IMG/VR virus record: IMGVR_UViG_3300010397_000045
Coordinates: 1-64,000 of that record
Source: a virus
DNA length: 64,000 bases
Reading direction: 5' to 3' (one strand)
Numbering within the stretch: position 1 is the first letter of the stretch; every line of letters begins with the position of its first letter. The position numbers and the translations under genes were made by a program. Under the pieces are notes generated by a model, which did no database searches, was not told the DNA's origin, and was given only the letters and a program-made list of their open reading frames with translations. This document shows, piece by piece, positions 23,161 through 31,399 of the stretch.

Positions 23161-23293
23161 GTACACGGTTACACATACCGAGTTGCGTGGGCTTACGGAG
23201 AGGCAGATGGAAGAGTTCAGAGACGCGATAGAGCGGGCGCGCAGGCGTAAACTGCTCGAGCTGTTTGAGACCGTTGTGGTGACTTGGGTATGA
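23123..23293 (+). CDS. Small protein, second of a tandem pair
   Basis: 56 residues with LRGLTERQMEEFRDAIERAR and RRKLLELFE, parallel to the preceding product over about 25 residues. Overlaps the preceding gene by 38 bases and the next by four. Confidence 0.6.
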   Translation: MIRGVRRHMEGPKYTVTHTELRGLTERQMEEFRDAIERARRRKLLELFETVVVTWV

Positions 23294-23541
23294 ACAGGCC
23301 ACGTGGTTGGGACCATAGATATCGTATGCCGCCCGAGTCAGATTCAGTGATCTATGTCAATAGTTTTGGTTACGCCTCGTTCAAGCGGCCGTCGTTCATC
23401 GATCCCGTGAAGTACGCCTGGAACCACATGCACCCTGACATCGTGATGCCCAAACACCTGGGCGGCATCGAGGCCGGGATGCCCGGCATGCCACGGCCCA
23501 ACAAGAAGGTTGCCGATTACCAGAGGTATTCAACACTATGA
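23290..23541 (+). CDS. Hypothetical protein
   Basis: 83 residues starting MNRPRGWDHRYRMPPESDSV; ATGA overlap with the preceding gene fixes the start. Pro-rich C-terminus. Not recognised. Confidence 0.65.
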   Translation: MNRPRGWDHRYRMPPESDSVIYVNSFGYASFKRPSFIDPVKYAWNHMHPDIVMPKHLGGIEAGMPGMPRPNKKVADYQRYSTL

Positions 23542-23708
23542 ACATTCTTCCCCTGGCGTTGCAGATCGCGGCGTTGGTTTGCTTCGCTATCTCCTTCTTC
23601 AATGCCCTGCCGAGGTACAACTGGATGGTGGGCGGCTTCTTCTGCCTGCTGTTATCATGGATGGTTGGTCCCGGCGCGCACATCCCGCTGCACACCGTGG
23701 GACCGTGA
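23538..23708 (+). CDS. Small two-helix membrane protein
   Basis: 56 residues. Two hydrophobic stretches, LALQIAALVCFAISFF and MVGGFFCLLLSWMVGP, joined by PRYNW. ATGA and GTGA overlaps at both ends. Could be a holin-like or superinfection-exclusion protein; no specific evidence. Confidence 0.65.
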   Translation: MNILPLALQIAALVCFAISFFNALPRYNWMVGGFFCLLLSWMVGPGAHIPLHTVGP

Positions 23709-23920
23709 TTGTGACAGACGAACAAATCAGATACATGGTAAACCGCTTTCTGGGTTGGCGGCTGCCGGATAATTTCAGCCCCGATGCTGGGATCAGCTTC
23801 AAGGCTTTGTTTAACGAACACACGTCGCACCCCATGGTGCATCGGCCTATCGGAACCAACCTCTTTGATGCCACGCAGGCGGAAGCCATGGTTCGCCACA
23901 TGGTGGAGGGAATGCCGTGA
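23705..23920 (+). CDS. Conserved phage hypothetical protein
   Basis: 71 residues from a GTG overlapping the prior stop. VTDEQIRYMVNRFLGWRLPD then FSPDAGISF is a pattern seen in several phage proteins of unknown function. Confidence 0.7.
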   Translation: MIVTDEQIRYMVNRFLGWRLPDNFSPDAGISFKALFNEHTSHPMVHRPIGTNLFDATQAEAMVRHMVEGMP

Positions 23921-24231
23921 CTACCAACACGCTGCTGCGCGTCGAGCCCGGCAAGCTGCCGCAGGCGGTTGATGGCCAGGCGCTCGACTCCAACTCACTG
24001 CATGACTGGCTTGCGCTGCCTGTGCAACACTTCATCGACCGGCATCCTGAGAAGTCCAGGCAACAGTTGATCAATGAGGTGACCGAGGTCGTGGCTGAGT
24101 TGATTGGCTCCTCGACATCCGAGTGGCGCGATGCCTTGCGCATGACCGACAGGGCTAAGCGGCACCTCGAGGAGCAGGTTGGTCGCAAGTGGCGGACGTT
24201 TGTGCAGCTGAGGGCCAACGGCGGTTTGTAG
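23917..24231 (+). CDS. Hypothetical helical protein
   Basis: 104 residues, helical after residue 25 (QQLINEVTEVVAELIGSS). Not recognised. ATGA overlap with the preceding gene. Confidence 0.65.
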   Translation: MTTNTLLRVEPGKLPQAVDGQALDSNSLHDWLALPVQHFIDRHPEKSRQQLINEVTEVVAELIGSSTSEWRDALRMTDRAKRHLEEQVGRKWRTFVQLRANGGL

Positions 24232-24258
24232 AGTTGTAACCAACAAAGGGGTTCTGTG

Positions 24259-24516
24259 ATGGGTACATTCAGGGTCGATGTTCAGGCAGTTGGTGGCCAC
24301 GGTTGCCAGCGCGATGTGAAGGACGGCGAGGTGGTGCAAGGTTGTGGTAAACCTAACTGCCCTGATTGCATAGTGCGCGAATTCGTCGGCAAGCTCAAAG
24401 CCATCAGCGTGTTCAGCTACGGCGTGGAATGTCACGCGAAACTCATACATTGGCCTGGTCAGCCCAACGAGGTGGTGGACGATCTGCTCACTGGTATCCG
24501 CAAGGGGAATTTCTGA
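24259..24516 (+). CDS. Conserved phage protein with Cys motif
   Basis: 85 residues: MGTFRVDVQAVGGHGCQRDV, then CGKPNCPDC and IVREFVGKLKA, ending in LIHWPG and a charged tail. This matches a small family found in many phages (G-G-H-G-C-x-R plus C-x-x-C) with unknown function. ATG at 24259 after AAAGGGG. Confidence 0.75.
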   Translation: MGTFRVDVQAVGGHGCQRDVKDGEVVQGCGKPNCPDCIVREFVGKLKAISVFSYGVECHAKLIHWPGQPNEVVDDLLTGIRKGNF

Positions 24517-24517
24517 C

Positions 24518-24712
24518 GTGGTAGCCAAGAAGCCCATAAACGTCGAGTTGGAGCTGATGCGCAAGGAGCGGGACGATGCGTTGAAGGAGCGCGATGAGGC
24601 GTTGGTAATTCTGAGTCTGATTTTTCCAGATACGTACCTATCGCCGTCTGAGAGTGTCGAGTTGAAGTTGCGTACCTATCGCAACATGGTGAAGGGCAAA
24701 GCACGTGTTTAG
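24518..24712 (+). CDS. Short coiled-coil protein
   Basis: 64 residues from GTG. ELMRKERDDALKERDEALV is a heptad-like charged helix. Unknown function. Confidence 0.6.
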   Translation: MVAKKPINVELELMRKERDDALKERDEALVILSLIFPDTYLSPSESVELKLRTYRNMVKGKARV

Positions 24713-24875
24713 TCTGCACGAGCCTTGTGACGCGGCCGTGCGCCGCCGCGAAGCGCTCGACCGCCGCGAGCACGATGAGGCGTTGGCCTACATGCGTACC
24801 GAGGAGTTCCAGCGGTTGATACGCCCACTCGTGTTGGAAGCCATGCGCGGCGTTGCGAGGAGGCGCGGACCATGA
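24705..24875 (+). CDS. 56-residue Arg-rich protein
   Basis: GTG start overlapping the previous stop region by eight bases; ends with an ATGA overlap on the portal gene. Charged helix (VRRREALDRREHDEALAYMR) with a basic end. Function unknown. Confidence 0.55.
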   Translation: MFSLHEPCDAAVRRREALDRREHDEALAYMRTEEFQRLIRPLVLEAMRGVARRRGP

Positions 24876-26806
24876 GCGAGGACCTGGGACCGTTGACCCG
24901 CCCGCAAGACGTCAAGCCCCGCGTGCGTTTACAACCTGACGGCTCGATGTTGCAGATGCGGGGTGGCAAGCTCTTTACCAACGACTCGTTTGAGAACTTC
25001 CTCACCCGCACCGGGATCAACCAGGGGAATGTGTCGTCGGGCGGCACCTACGGATTCAACCCCATCACCCGGCTGCACACGCGCCTCGAGTGGGCGTACC
25101 GCGGTAGTTGGATCGTCGGCACCATCGTCGATTGCATCGCCGAAGATATGACCCGCGACGGTGTTGAGTTTAAGTCGGATGCGACCCCAGAGGATGTGGC
25201 CGACTTTGAGCAGACCCAGATCGAGGACCTCCAGGTGTGGACGTGCATGTGCGAGGTTGCCAAATGGGCACGCCTCTACGGTGGCGCCCTTGCCTTCATC
25301 ATGATCGACGGGCAAAAGCCCGATAGCCCGCTCGACCCTGACACTGTTGGCAAAGATCAATTTAAAGGCATATTCCCCCTCGACCGCTGGGCCGTGCAGC
25401 CCAGCCTCCAGGAACTCGTGACCGATGCCGGACCGGACTTGGGGAATCCCAAGTACTATGAGGTGATATCTGACATCGGCAACGGCTTACCTGCCATGAA
25501 GATACATTACACCCGTGTGGTCCGCATGGAGGGCGTCAGGTTGCCGTACTGGCAGCGCATCACTGAGAATGGTTGGGGAATGTCGGTTGTCGAGCGGCTG
25601 TTCGATCGCCTGGTTGCGTTCGACTCTGCCACCCAGGGAGCCGCGCAGTTGGTATACAAGGCGCACCTGCGGACTTACAAGGTCAAGGACCTGCGCAAAA
25701 TCATAGCAGCCGGCGGCGCGGCGCTCGACGGTCTGCTCAAGCAGATGGACTTCATACGTAAGTACCAATCGTCTGAGGGTATGACCCTCATGGATGTGGA
25801 AGATGAATTCGAAGTACACCCGTACTCGTTCGAGGGGCTCGATGACATACTGCTGCAGTTCGGCCAACAACTCTCCGGCGCCTGTCAGATACCATTGGTT
25901 CGACTCTTCGGTCAGTCTCCAGCTGGTCTCAACTCAACAGGTGAGTCTGATCTACGTACCTACTACGACGGCGTCAAGCGCCAACAGGTGAGTTTGTTGG
26001 CCCGCGGCGTCCGCCGCATATACCACTGCGCTTGGCGCTCGGAGCATGGCTCTGATCCTCCCAACGGGTGGAAAGTGCCGTTCAAGTCACTGTACCAGAT
26101 GGACGAGGGCGAGCGCGCAGAGGTTGCATCCAAGACCACCGACTCGATCATGAAGCCATATGAGGCGGGGTTGGTGCCGGAGTCTGTCACGTTGAAGGAC
26201 CTCAAGGAGTCGTCGCGCGTCACGGGCATACACACCAGTATCACTGATGAGATGATCGCGAAGGCCGAGAAGGAGGACAAGGGTGAGGTTCCAGAGCCGG
26301 AGTTGGAACCTGATAGCGGCGGCCCCGGTGATGTAATGAATGGCGAAGGCGGACCTAACGTCGGACCCGACTCAGACCCCAAGGACGGGGTGCACCCAAC
26401 CGACACAAGCATATCGCTCGACGCTGCCGGGTGGGAGGAAGGTAAGCATCCGCGCGATAACGGCGGTGAGTTTGCATCTGGCGGCGGTGGGGGAGGAGCC
26501 GGGGAAGAAAGCAAACCCAAAAGCAACAAATCGAATCCCAAGCTTCCTCGATTTCGACCCGACGGTGGAACGATCGTAGATACTCCACCTAAAGGCAGTT
26601 CGGCCGAAAAGAAAGGTTTGAAGGTGGGTCACGATGTGTCAGGTAACTACCATGACGTAGACCGCAAATTCATGAAAGTGACCGGTAAGGTAATCGGGTT
26701 CGTACACAACAAGCGCGGGTCGCGACACGGCGACGTCGCGATCTACGACGAGAAGGGTGGGACGCTCTACTTCGTAGATAGCAAGAATGTTTACAGGCAA
26801 CGTTGA
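24872..26806 (+). CDS. Portal protein (DUF1073/HI1409-like) with C-terminal extension
   Basis: 644 residues. The first ~460 residues match DUF1073 portals: an N-terminal wing (TRLEWAYRGSWIVGTIVDCI), RLYGGALAFIMIDG, IHYTRVVRMEG and IPLVRLFGQSPAGLNSTGES. It forms the dodecameric DNA gate to which TerL docks. After an acidic Pro/Gly linker comes GKHPRDNGGEFASGGGGGG and an ~85-residue domain with many short strands and a Lys-rich surface (VTGKVIGFVHNKRGSRHGDV). The H-P-R-D-x-x-G-x-F element often joins extra domains to phage head proteins. The extension is not recognised. Confidence 0.9.
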   Translation: MSEDLGPLTRPQDVKPRVRLQPDGSMLQMRGGKLFTNDSFENFLTRTGINQGNVSSGGTYGFNPITRLHTRLEWAYRGSWIVGTIVDCIAEDMTRDGVEFKSDATPEDVADFEQTQIEDLQVWTCMCEVAKWARLYGGALAFIMIDGQKPDSPLDPDTVGKDQFKGIFPLDRWAVQPSLQELVTDAGPDLGNPKYYEVISDIGNGLPAMKIHYTRVVRMEGVRLPYWQRITENGWGMSVVERLFDRLVAFDSATQGAAQLVYKAHLRTYKVKDLRKIIAAGGAALDGLLKQMDFIRKYQSSEGMTLMDVEDEFEVHPYSFEGLDDILLQFGQQLSGACQIPLVRLFGQSPAGLNSTGESDLRTYYDGVKRQQVSLLARGVRRIYHCAWRSEHGSDPPNGWKVPFKSLYQMDEGERAEVASKTTDSIMKPYEAGLVPESVTLKDLKESSRVTGIHTSITDEMIAKAEKEDKGEVPEPELEPDSGGPGDVMNGEGGPNVGPDSDPKDGVHPTDTSISLDAAGWEEGKHPRDNGGEFASGGGGGGAGEESKPKSNKSNPKLPRFRPDGGTIVDTPPKGSSAEKKGLKVGHDVSGNYHDVDRKFMKVTGKVIGFVHNKRGSRHGDVAIYDEKGGTLYFVDSKNVYRQR

Positions 26807-27494
26807 TGCCGCCTCGAGGGTTGTCCGGCCGCGCCTGCAGGCGACCCAGGCCGAAAAGCGGTATGGCCGGGCACTTGAGGCGCTCGCATCCAATGTTGGG
26901 AAGCTCGCCGAGCAGGTTGATCCCGATGACCTCCCGCGTATGATGCAGGCATACGCAGACGCATTGCGGCCGTGGGCGACCCGGGTCGCGACCAAGATGG
27001 TGGCCGAGGTCGATGCGCGCAACGTGGCCGCGCTGTCGAAGCTGGACGTGTCCTCACGTCTGCGCCGTGACCTGCGCGACGTCGATGTTGACTTTGCAGG
27101 TTTACAACTCATTGAGCGCCAGGTTGAGTTCATACTCGACATTCCGCGCAGGGCGGCCGAGCGCGCGAGTGAGGATTACGACCCGGTGGCGGCCGCGCGT
27201 TCGAGTGCCCGGCGGGTTGCGCGGCTCGCGGTATCTGAAGCCTCCACCGTGCTTACCAAGGCGCGTGCAACCTCGGTTGGCTCGACACACTACGTATGGC
27301 GCACAGCCCGCGACTCGAAGGTGCGCGAATCCCATCGACGCATGGAAGGTGCGGTGTGTGAGTGGGCCAACCCGCCGGCGGTGCCAGGCGAAGGCAACCA
27401 CCATGCGGGTGAGATATGGGGTTGCCGCTGCAGAGCGGAGCCTATCATTAATGACCCGTACGCACCCGCGGTGCGCGGCAAACGAAGGAGGTAA
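26787..27494 (+). CDS. Mu gpF-like minor head/morphogenesis protein
   Basis: 235 residues. The C-terminal half has VWRTARDSKVRESHRRMEG, a Pro-rich turn, PGEGNHHAGEIWGCRCRAEP, the Phage_Mu_F signature with conserved Cys/His. It probably sits on the portal inside the prohead. Overlaps the portal gene by 20 bases in another frame. Confidence 0.9.
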   Translation: MFTGNVDAASRVVRPRLQATQAEKRYGRALEALASNVGKLAEQVDPDDLPRMMQAYADALRPWATRVATKMVAEVDARNVAALSKLDVSSRLRRDLRDVDVDFAGLQLIERQVEFILDIPRRAAERASEDYDPVAAARSSARRVARLAVSEASTVLTKARATSVGSTHYVWRTARDSKVRESHRRMEGAVCEWANPPAVPGEGNHHAGEIWGCRCRAEPIINDPYAPAVRGKRRR

Positions 27495-27499
27495 AATCA

Positions 27500-28048
27500 A
27501 TGGCTGATACACCTATATCGCCTGGTACAGGCTCTTTGGCAATTGCGACGTTGGCCGCAGTCGCATTGCTGCGGACCGTCACGGCGATAACACCCACGGT
27601 TGGTGCTGTAACGGCTGCCGGCGTTGCCCCGACGGTATCAAAACCAACAGTTACGGCGATGGTTCCGACCGTGGGTGCGATCGCCGTGGCAGGCGTGGCC
27701 TCTACGGTGGCGCAGTCGATCGGGCCCGTGGTCAGTGTTGGGGTGCCGTTCGAGTCGGCGACCATCACGTGGCCCTCGATGCCGAACGGGTTGGCTGGCT
27801 CGATCCACCCACCCATGCGGTACCGCACCGCTTCGTTCCAGGTGTTTGGCGTCTTTGGCGCCGGCGGTTCCATAAAGTTGCAGGGCTCTAACGACGGCGC
27901 CAACTGGGCGGACCTGACACCAACGGCACTCACGGGTGCCGGGTGGTTTGCTGCTTTGGGTGCGAGTGAGAGGCCCAAATACATCCGGCCCAACTGTACG
28001 GCCGGCGATGCCACGACCGCTCTCACGGTCGTTGGTTGGTTTTCATAA
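27500..28048 (+). CDS. Virion protein with two 22-residue-type repeats
   Basis: 182 residues; AAGGAGGT precedes the ATG. Residues about 30-70 have ITPTVGAVTAAGVAPTV and MVPTVGAIAVAGVASTV, the repeat that forms long arrays in two later genes. The C-terminal ~100 residues form a beta-sandwich-like domain (IKLQGSNDGANWADLTP) as in phage or cell-surface binding modules. Probably a head decoration. Confidence 0.7.
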   Translation: MADTPISPGTGSLAIATLAAVALLRTVTAITPTVGAVTAAGVAPTVSKPTVTAMVPTVGAIAVAGVASTVAQSIGPVVSVGVPFESATITWPSMPNGLAGSIHPPMRYRTASFQVFGVFGAGGSIKLQGSNDGANWADLTPTALTGAGWFAALGASERPKYIRPNCTAGDATTALTVVGWFS

Positions 28049-28062
28049 AGGATTAGGAGGCC

Positions 28063-28395
28063 ATGCGATTAGATATCTACATACACATCGTTAACGACGA
28101 TGCGACACAACATTCGATACTTGAAAAGGTGACCCAAATGGCTGTTGATATGACCAAACTTGTGGCTGCCGTCGCAGCCGAGAAGACCGTCCTCGATTCG
28201 GCGATCGCTTTCATCAATGGTGTTCCGGCGCTGGTGGCCGCGACTGTCAAGCAGGCGCTCCTCGACGAGGGCGTTGCAGATGCCGCGGCACAGGCTGCCG
28301 CAGACCAGGCTCAGGCTGACATCGAGGCAGAGACCGCCTCCGTGCAGGCTGCTCTGACAGCCACCCCGACACCTCCGGTGACGCCAACACCGTGA
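28063..28395 (+). CDS. Helical virion-associated protein
   Basis: 110 residues, start after AGGAGG. Ala/Gln-rich helix from about 30 to 95 (AAVAAEKTVLDSAIAFINGV) and a Thr/Pro tail. This type of small helical protein between head genes is common; role unknown. Confidence 0.7.
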   Translation: MRLDIYIHIVNDDATQHSILEKVTQMAVDMTKLVAAVAAEKTVLDSAIAFINGVPALVAATVKQALLDEGVADAAAQAAADQAQADIEAETASVQAALTATPTPPVTPTP

Positions 28396-28721
28396 GTTTC
28401 TTTTTGTTCGTAAAAAGGGTGCTGGACTTGGCCGGCACCCGCAACATACCAAGCGCTTGCGACGAACCGGCATTTGGCGGTATTGGACGCGTGGCGCACG
28501 ACATCCGAGGAGAATGCAACATGTTTTCAGGCGACGCAGGATTCTTGTCAGATCCACCCGTGCTCACCGTCAAGGAGAACCGCACGCACTGCGAGGCGTG
28601 CGGTGCGAAGCTCGAGCCCAACGTCATGCACAAATGCGCAGGCAACGAGGAGTGGAAACCCCAAACCATCACCTCTCAGGATGTCGGTAGTATCGATGAT
28701 GTACTGGGGGTGGCGAAATGA
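28392..28721 (+). CDS. Small Cys-motif protein, start uncertain
   Basis: 109 residues from a GTG overlapping the prior stop, or 66 residues from the ATG at 28521, which has a strong GAGGAGA site. CEACGAKLEPNVMHKC is a likely zinc site. The 28392-28520 part contains a GGGTGC/GCACCC hairpin and may be untranslated leader. ATGA overlap with the next large gene. Confidence 0.6.
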   Translation: MSFFLFVKRVLDLAGTRNIPSACDEPAFGGIGRVAHDIRGECNMFSGDAGFLSDPPVLTVKENRTHCEACGAKLEPNVMHKCAGNEEWKPQTITSQDVGSIDDVLGVAK

Positions 28722-30691
28722 ACGCCGCCATCGAGCGTGACGAATTGGAGCGGCGATATCAGGGACGGCGTCAGCCGCAAGACGCCTCGTGCCACCTGAT
28801 CTGGCAAGAGGGTGCGGCCGAGCTGTGGGTTGGCAACAAGGAGGCTTCGCAGACGTTTACCGGCAACGTGTTGTGTGTGCTTGAATACCCGCACTGTTGG
28901 CGTGCGGATGGTACGACGCACATACACATCATGTACGATAACATGGCGCTGCGCTCACAGTTGGATGCGGCTGCCGAATTCATAACCCAGCACATGAAGG
29001 TCGGGTCCAGGCTCCTCGTACACTGCGCGGCTGGCATGGAGCGCTCGCCGCTCACGGTTGCCTGGTGGTTGGTGAAGACCGGACGTTGCCCGGACCTCGA
29101 TGCGGCATACGTCACGTTGCGCGCGGCGCGTCCCATCGTCGCCGATCGGCGGAATTGGATCGAGCCTGACATACAGCCTAAGGAACTCGAGGAGCTGACC
29201 GAGCAGGGCAAGTACGAGTTGATGTGGAAGTACCCACAGTATCGTCGCGTGGCTCCAGGCGCGCAGGTGGCTGAGCAGTTCCTCAGGCTCGCTCAACCGC
29301 GAACCGGCAGCACCGTGATTGACTTCGGTGCCGGCACGGGCCAGGGCGCGATGTGCATGGCGCTCGCGGCGGACCTCCTCTACCGCCAGCCGGTCAAGGT
29401 GCACATGTTGGACTTCGCACGCAACTGTCTCGACGACGAGGTGCGCGATGCAGTCGCAGCGCAGCCGTTGCTCGAGTTCACCCAACATGACCTGACGAAG
29501 CCTGCGCCCCTCTCGGCGCCTTATGGATTCTGCACGGACGTCATGGAGCACATCCCACCGGACCAGGTGGACCTGGTGTTGCAGAACATACTGGCTGCGG
29601 CCCAGCATGTGTTCTTCCAGATCAGTTGCACCGACGACTCGTGCGGAACGTTGATAGGCGAGAAGTTACACCTGTCCGTGCACCCGCCGGCCTGGTGGAA
29701 GGAGAAGTTGGAGAAGTTTCAGTGCGTCTTCCACTACTGGCACGCGGCTGATGATGGGTCAACATGCATCGCGTACGTATCGGCCTGGGCCGACGGCCAG
29801 GAGGTTGTCGACAAAGGTGAACTTAACACCGAGGAGGAGACCATCCGCGCCAACGTGCGGGCCAACCTCTTAGCCGGGTGGAAGCAGGTACGGCCATACG
29901 AGCCACAGCATACCGAGGTGATGATCCTGGGTGGAGGTCCATCGCTCAACGGACAGCTTGACACCATCCGGCGCATGTCGGCTGAGGGTGTCAAGATCGT
30001 GACCCTGAACGGCGCGTACAACTGGGCGCTCGAGCACGGGTTGCAGGTGGGTTCGCAGGTCGTCGTCGATGCGCGCCCGTTCAACGCTCGCTTCACGAAG
30101 CCGGTGGACCCGAAAACCAACTACCTGATTGGATCGCAATGCGACCCCAGTGTGCTCGAGGGTTTGCCGAAGGAGCGCACGTTCCTGTGGCATACGACCG
30201 CGGAAGCGATCCGTGACATTCTAGTGGAGCTGTCACCCGACGATGCGCAGGGCCGGCCAACCTGGTTCGGCATCCCTGGCGGTACCACGGTGTTGCTGCG
30301 TGCGATCCCGCTCCTCAAAATGTTGGGTTATCGGAAGTTCCACCTGTTCGGGTGTGACTCGTGCGTGGTGCACAAGGATACGTGCTCGGATGACAACTCT
30401 GATTTCTGGAATCATCACGCCTACCAACAGGTTGAGAACGACGGTGTGCCACTCTACCCCGCTGTGGTTGGCGGGCGCACATTTCGCTGCACCGCCTGGC
30501 AGATCGCCCAGGCACAAGAGTTCATTTCACTTATCAAGCATATGGGCGATATGTTCGAGCTGGAGGTGTACGGTGACGGCCTGTTGCGTTGGATACTGCA
30601 GCACGGCGCGGACATGTGCGACGAGATGGATGCCCATCGAACTGATGAGGCTCTTGGGATCGAAACTCCCGGCGCCCCGTGGGGAATGTGA
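28718..30691 (+). CDS. Three-domain enzyme: dual-specificity phosphatase, SAM methyltransferase, DUF115
   Basis: 657 residues. Domain 1 (about 25-150) ends in LLVHCAAGMERSP, the Cys-x5-Arg loop of tyrosine/dual-specificity phosphatases (C103, R109), with D74 a possible general acid. Domain 2 (about 165-360) has VIDFGAGTGQGAM (200-212) and DVMEHIPPDQVDLV, a class I methyltransferase. Domain 3 (about 395-620) has MILGGGPSLNGQLDTI and VTLNGAYNWALEHGL, the DUF115/MptE-like pattern of enzymes tied to glycan or pterin chemistry. No break or frameshift is seen. It lies among head genes; substrates unknown, glycan or nucleotide-sugar modification is inferred. Confidence 0.85.
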   Translation: MNAAIERDELERRYQGRRQPQDASCHLIWQEGAAELWVGNKEASQTFTGNVLCVLEYPHCWRADGTTHIHIMYDNMALRSQLDAAAEFITQHMKVGSRLLVHCAAGMERSPLTVAWWLVKTGRCPDLDAAYVTLRAARPIVADRRNWIEPDIQPKELEELTEQGKYELMWKYPQYRRVAPGAQVAEQFLRLAQPRTGSTVIDFGAGTGQGAMCMALAADLLYRQPVKVHMLDFARNCLDDEVRDAVAAQPLLEFTQHDLTKPAPLSAPYGFCTDVMEHIPPDQVDLVLQNILAAAQHVFFQISCTDDSCGTLIGEKLHLSVHPPAWWKEKLEKFQCVFHYWHAADDGSTCIAYVSAWADGQEVVDKGELNTEEETIRANVRANLLAGWKQVRPYEPQHTEVMILGGGPSLNGQLDTIRRMSAEGVKIVTLNGAYNWALEHGLQVGSQVVVDARPFNARFTKPVDPKTNYLIGSQCDPSVLEGLPKERTFLWHTTAEAIRDILVELSPDDAQGRPTWFGIPGGTTVLLRAIPLLKMLGYRKFHLFGCDSCVVHKDTCSDDNSDFWNHHAYQQVENDGVPLYPAVVGGRTFRCTAWQIAQAQEFISLIKHMGDMFELEVYGDGLLRWILQHGADMCDEMDAHRTDEALGIETPGAPWGM

Positions 30692-30846
30692 TGAGTAACA
30701 AGGGATCGTCTCAGCAACCTGCCCGCGCGTCCGAACGGTTGTTCGGGCACGCGGCTTTCGAGACACGTGATTTTGCACTTGCGCGCAACCGGCGGCGCAA
30801 GGCTAACAAGGCTGCGAAGGCGGCCAAGCGTAAGAACCGCCGGTAG
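30691..30846 (+). CDS. Small basic protein
   Basis: 51 residues, its ATG overlapping the previous stop by one base. The last 25 residues are almost wholly Lys, Arg, Ala and Asn (RRRKANKAAKAAKRKNRR). Could bind DNA or RNA; unknown. Confidence 0.6.
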   Translation: MSNKGSSQQPARASERLFGHAAFETRDFALARNRRRKANKAAKAAKRKNRR

Positions 30847-30876
30847 TTTCAATTCAAACACTCGAGGTAATTCAAC

Positions 30877-31356
30877 ATGGCAGCTGGTGCATGGAAAATT
30901 TACACCCGCGCAAAGCGGTATCTTGGGGCCGGTTCCGGCACCATCACGCTCGGCGCGGGTGTGTTCAAGATGGCCCTACACAGGACGTCGGCGTCAGCCA
31001 ACATCCTGAAGGTATCGAACGGTGGCATCTCCACGTGGGGATCGATCGGTTCGGAAATCTCGGCGACGGGCGGATATGCCGCCAACGGCAGGAACCTGCC
31101 GCCGGCCACGGGCAAGTGGACGGTGGGTGCCTCGACGAAGCAGATGAAGTTCACGTACACGACCGCGGGCCTGGTGTTCACGGCCAACGGCGCGAACCTG
31201 AACAACATCCGTTACGCCGTCATCCGCAACTCGACGGGCGCGGGCGCAGGCAAGGCCCTGTGCTTCTGCACACTGTCGACGGCAGCCTTCACCATCACCT
31301 CGCCCAATACGCTGACGATATCGCCGGCGGCCACGGGCGTGTTCACGATGGCGTGA
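30877..31356 (+). CDS. Conserved phage structural protein
   Basis: 159 residues, beta-rich, Gly/Ala/Thr-rich (WKIYTRAKRYLGAGSGTI, ISTWGSIGSEIS). A conserved phage protein type usually found among head or decoration genes. Role not established. Confidence 0.75.
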   Translation: MAAGAWKIYTRAKRYLGAGSGTITLGAGVFKMALHRTSASANILKVSNGGISTWGSIGSEISATGGYAANGRNLPPATGKWTVGASTKQMKFTYTTAGLVFTANGANLNNIRYAVIRNSTGAGAGKALCFCTLSTAAFTITSPNTLTISPAATGVFTMA

Positions 31357-31399
31357 GGTCCGTCGTTCGTGAGTACCAACTGCGCGCTGGGGTCTGACG

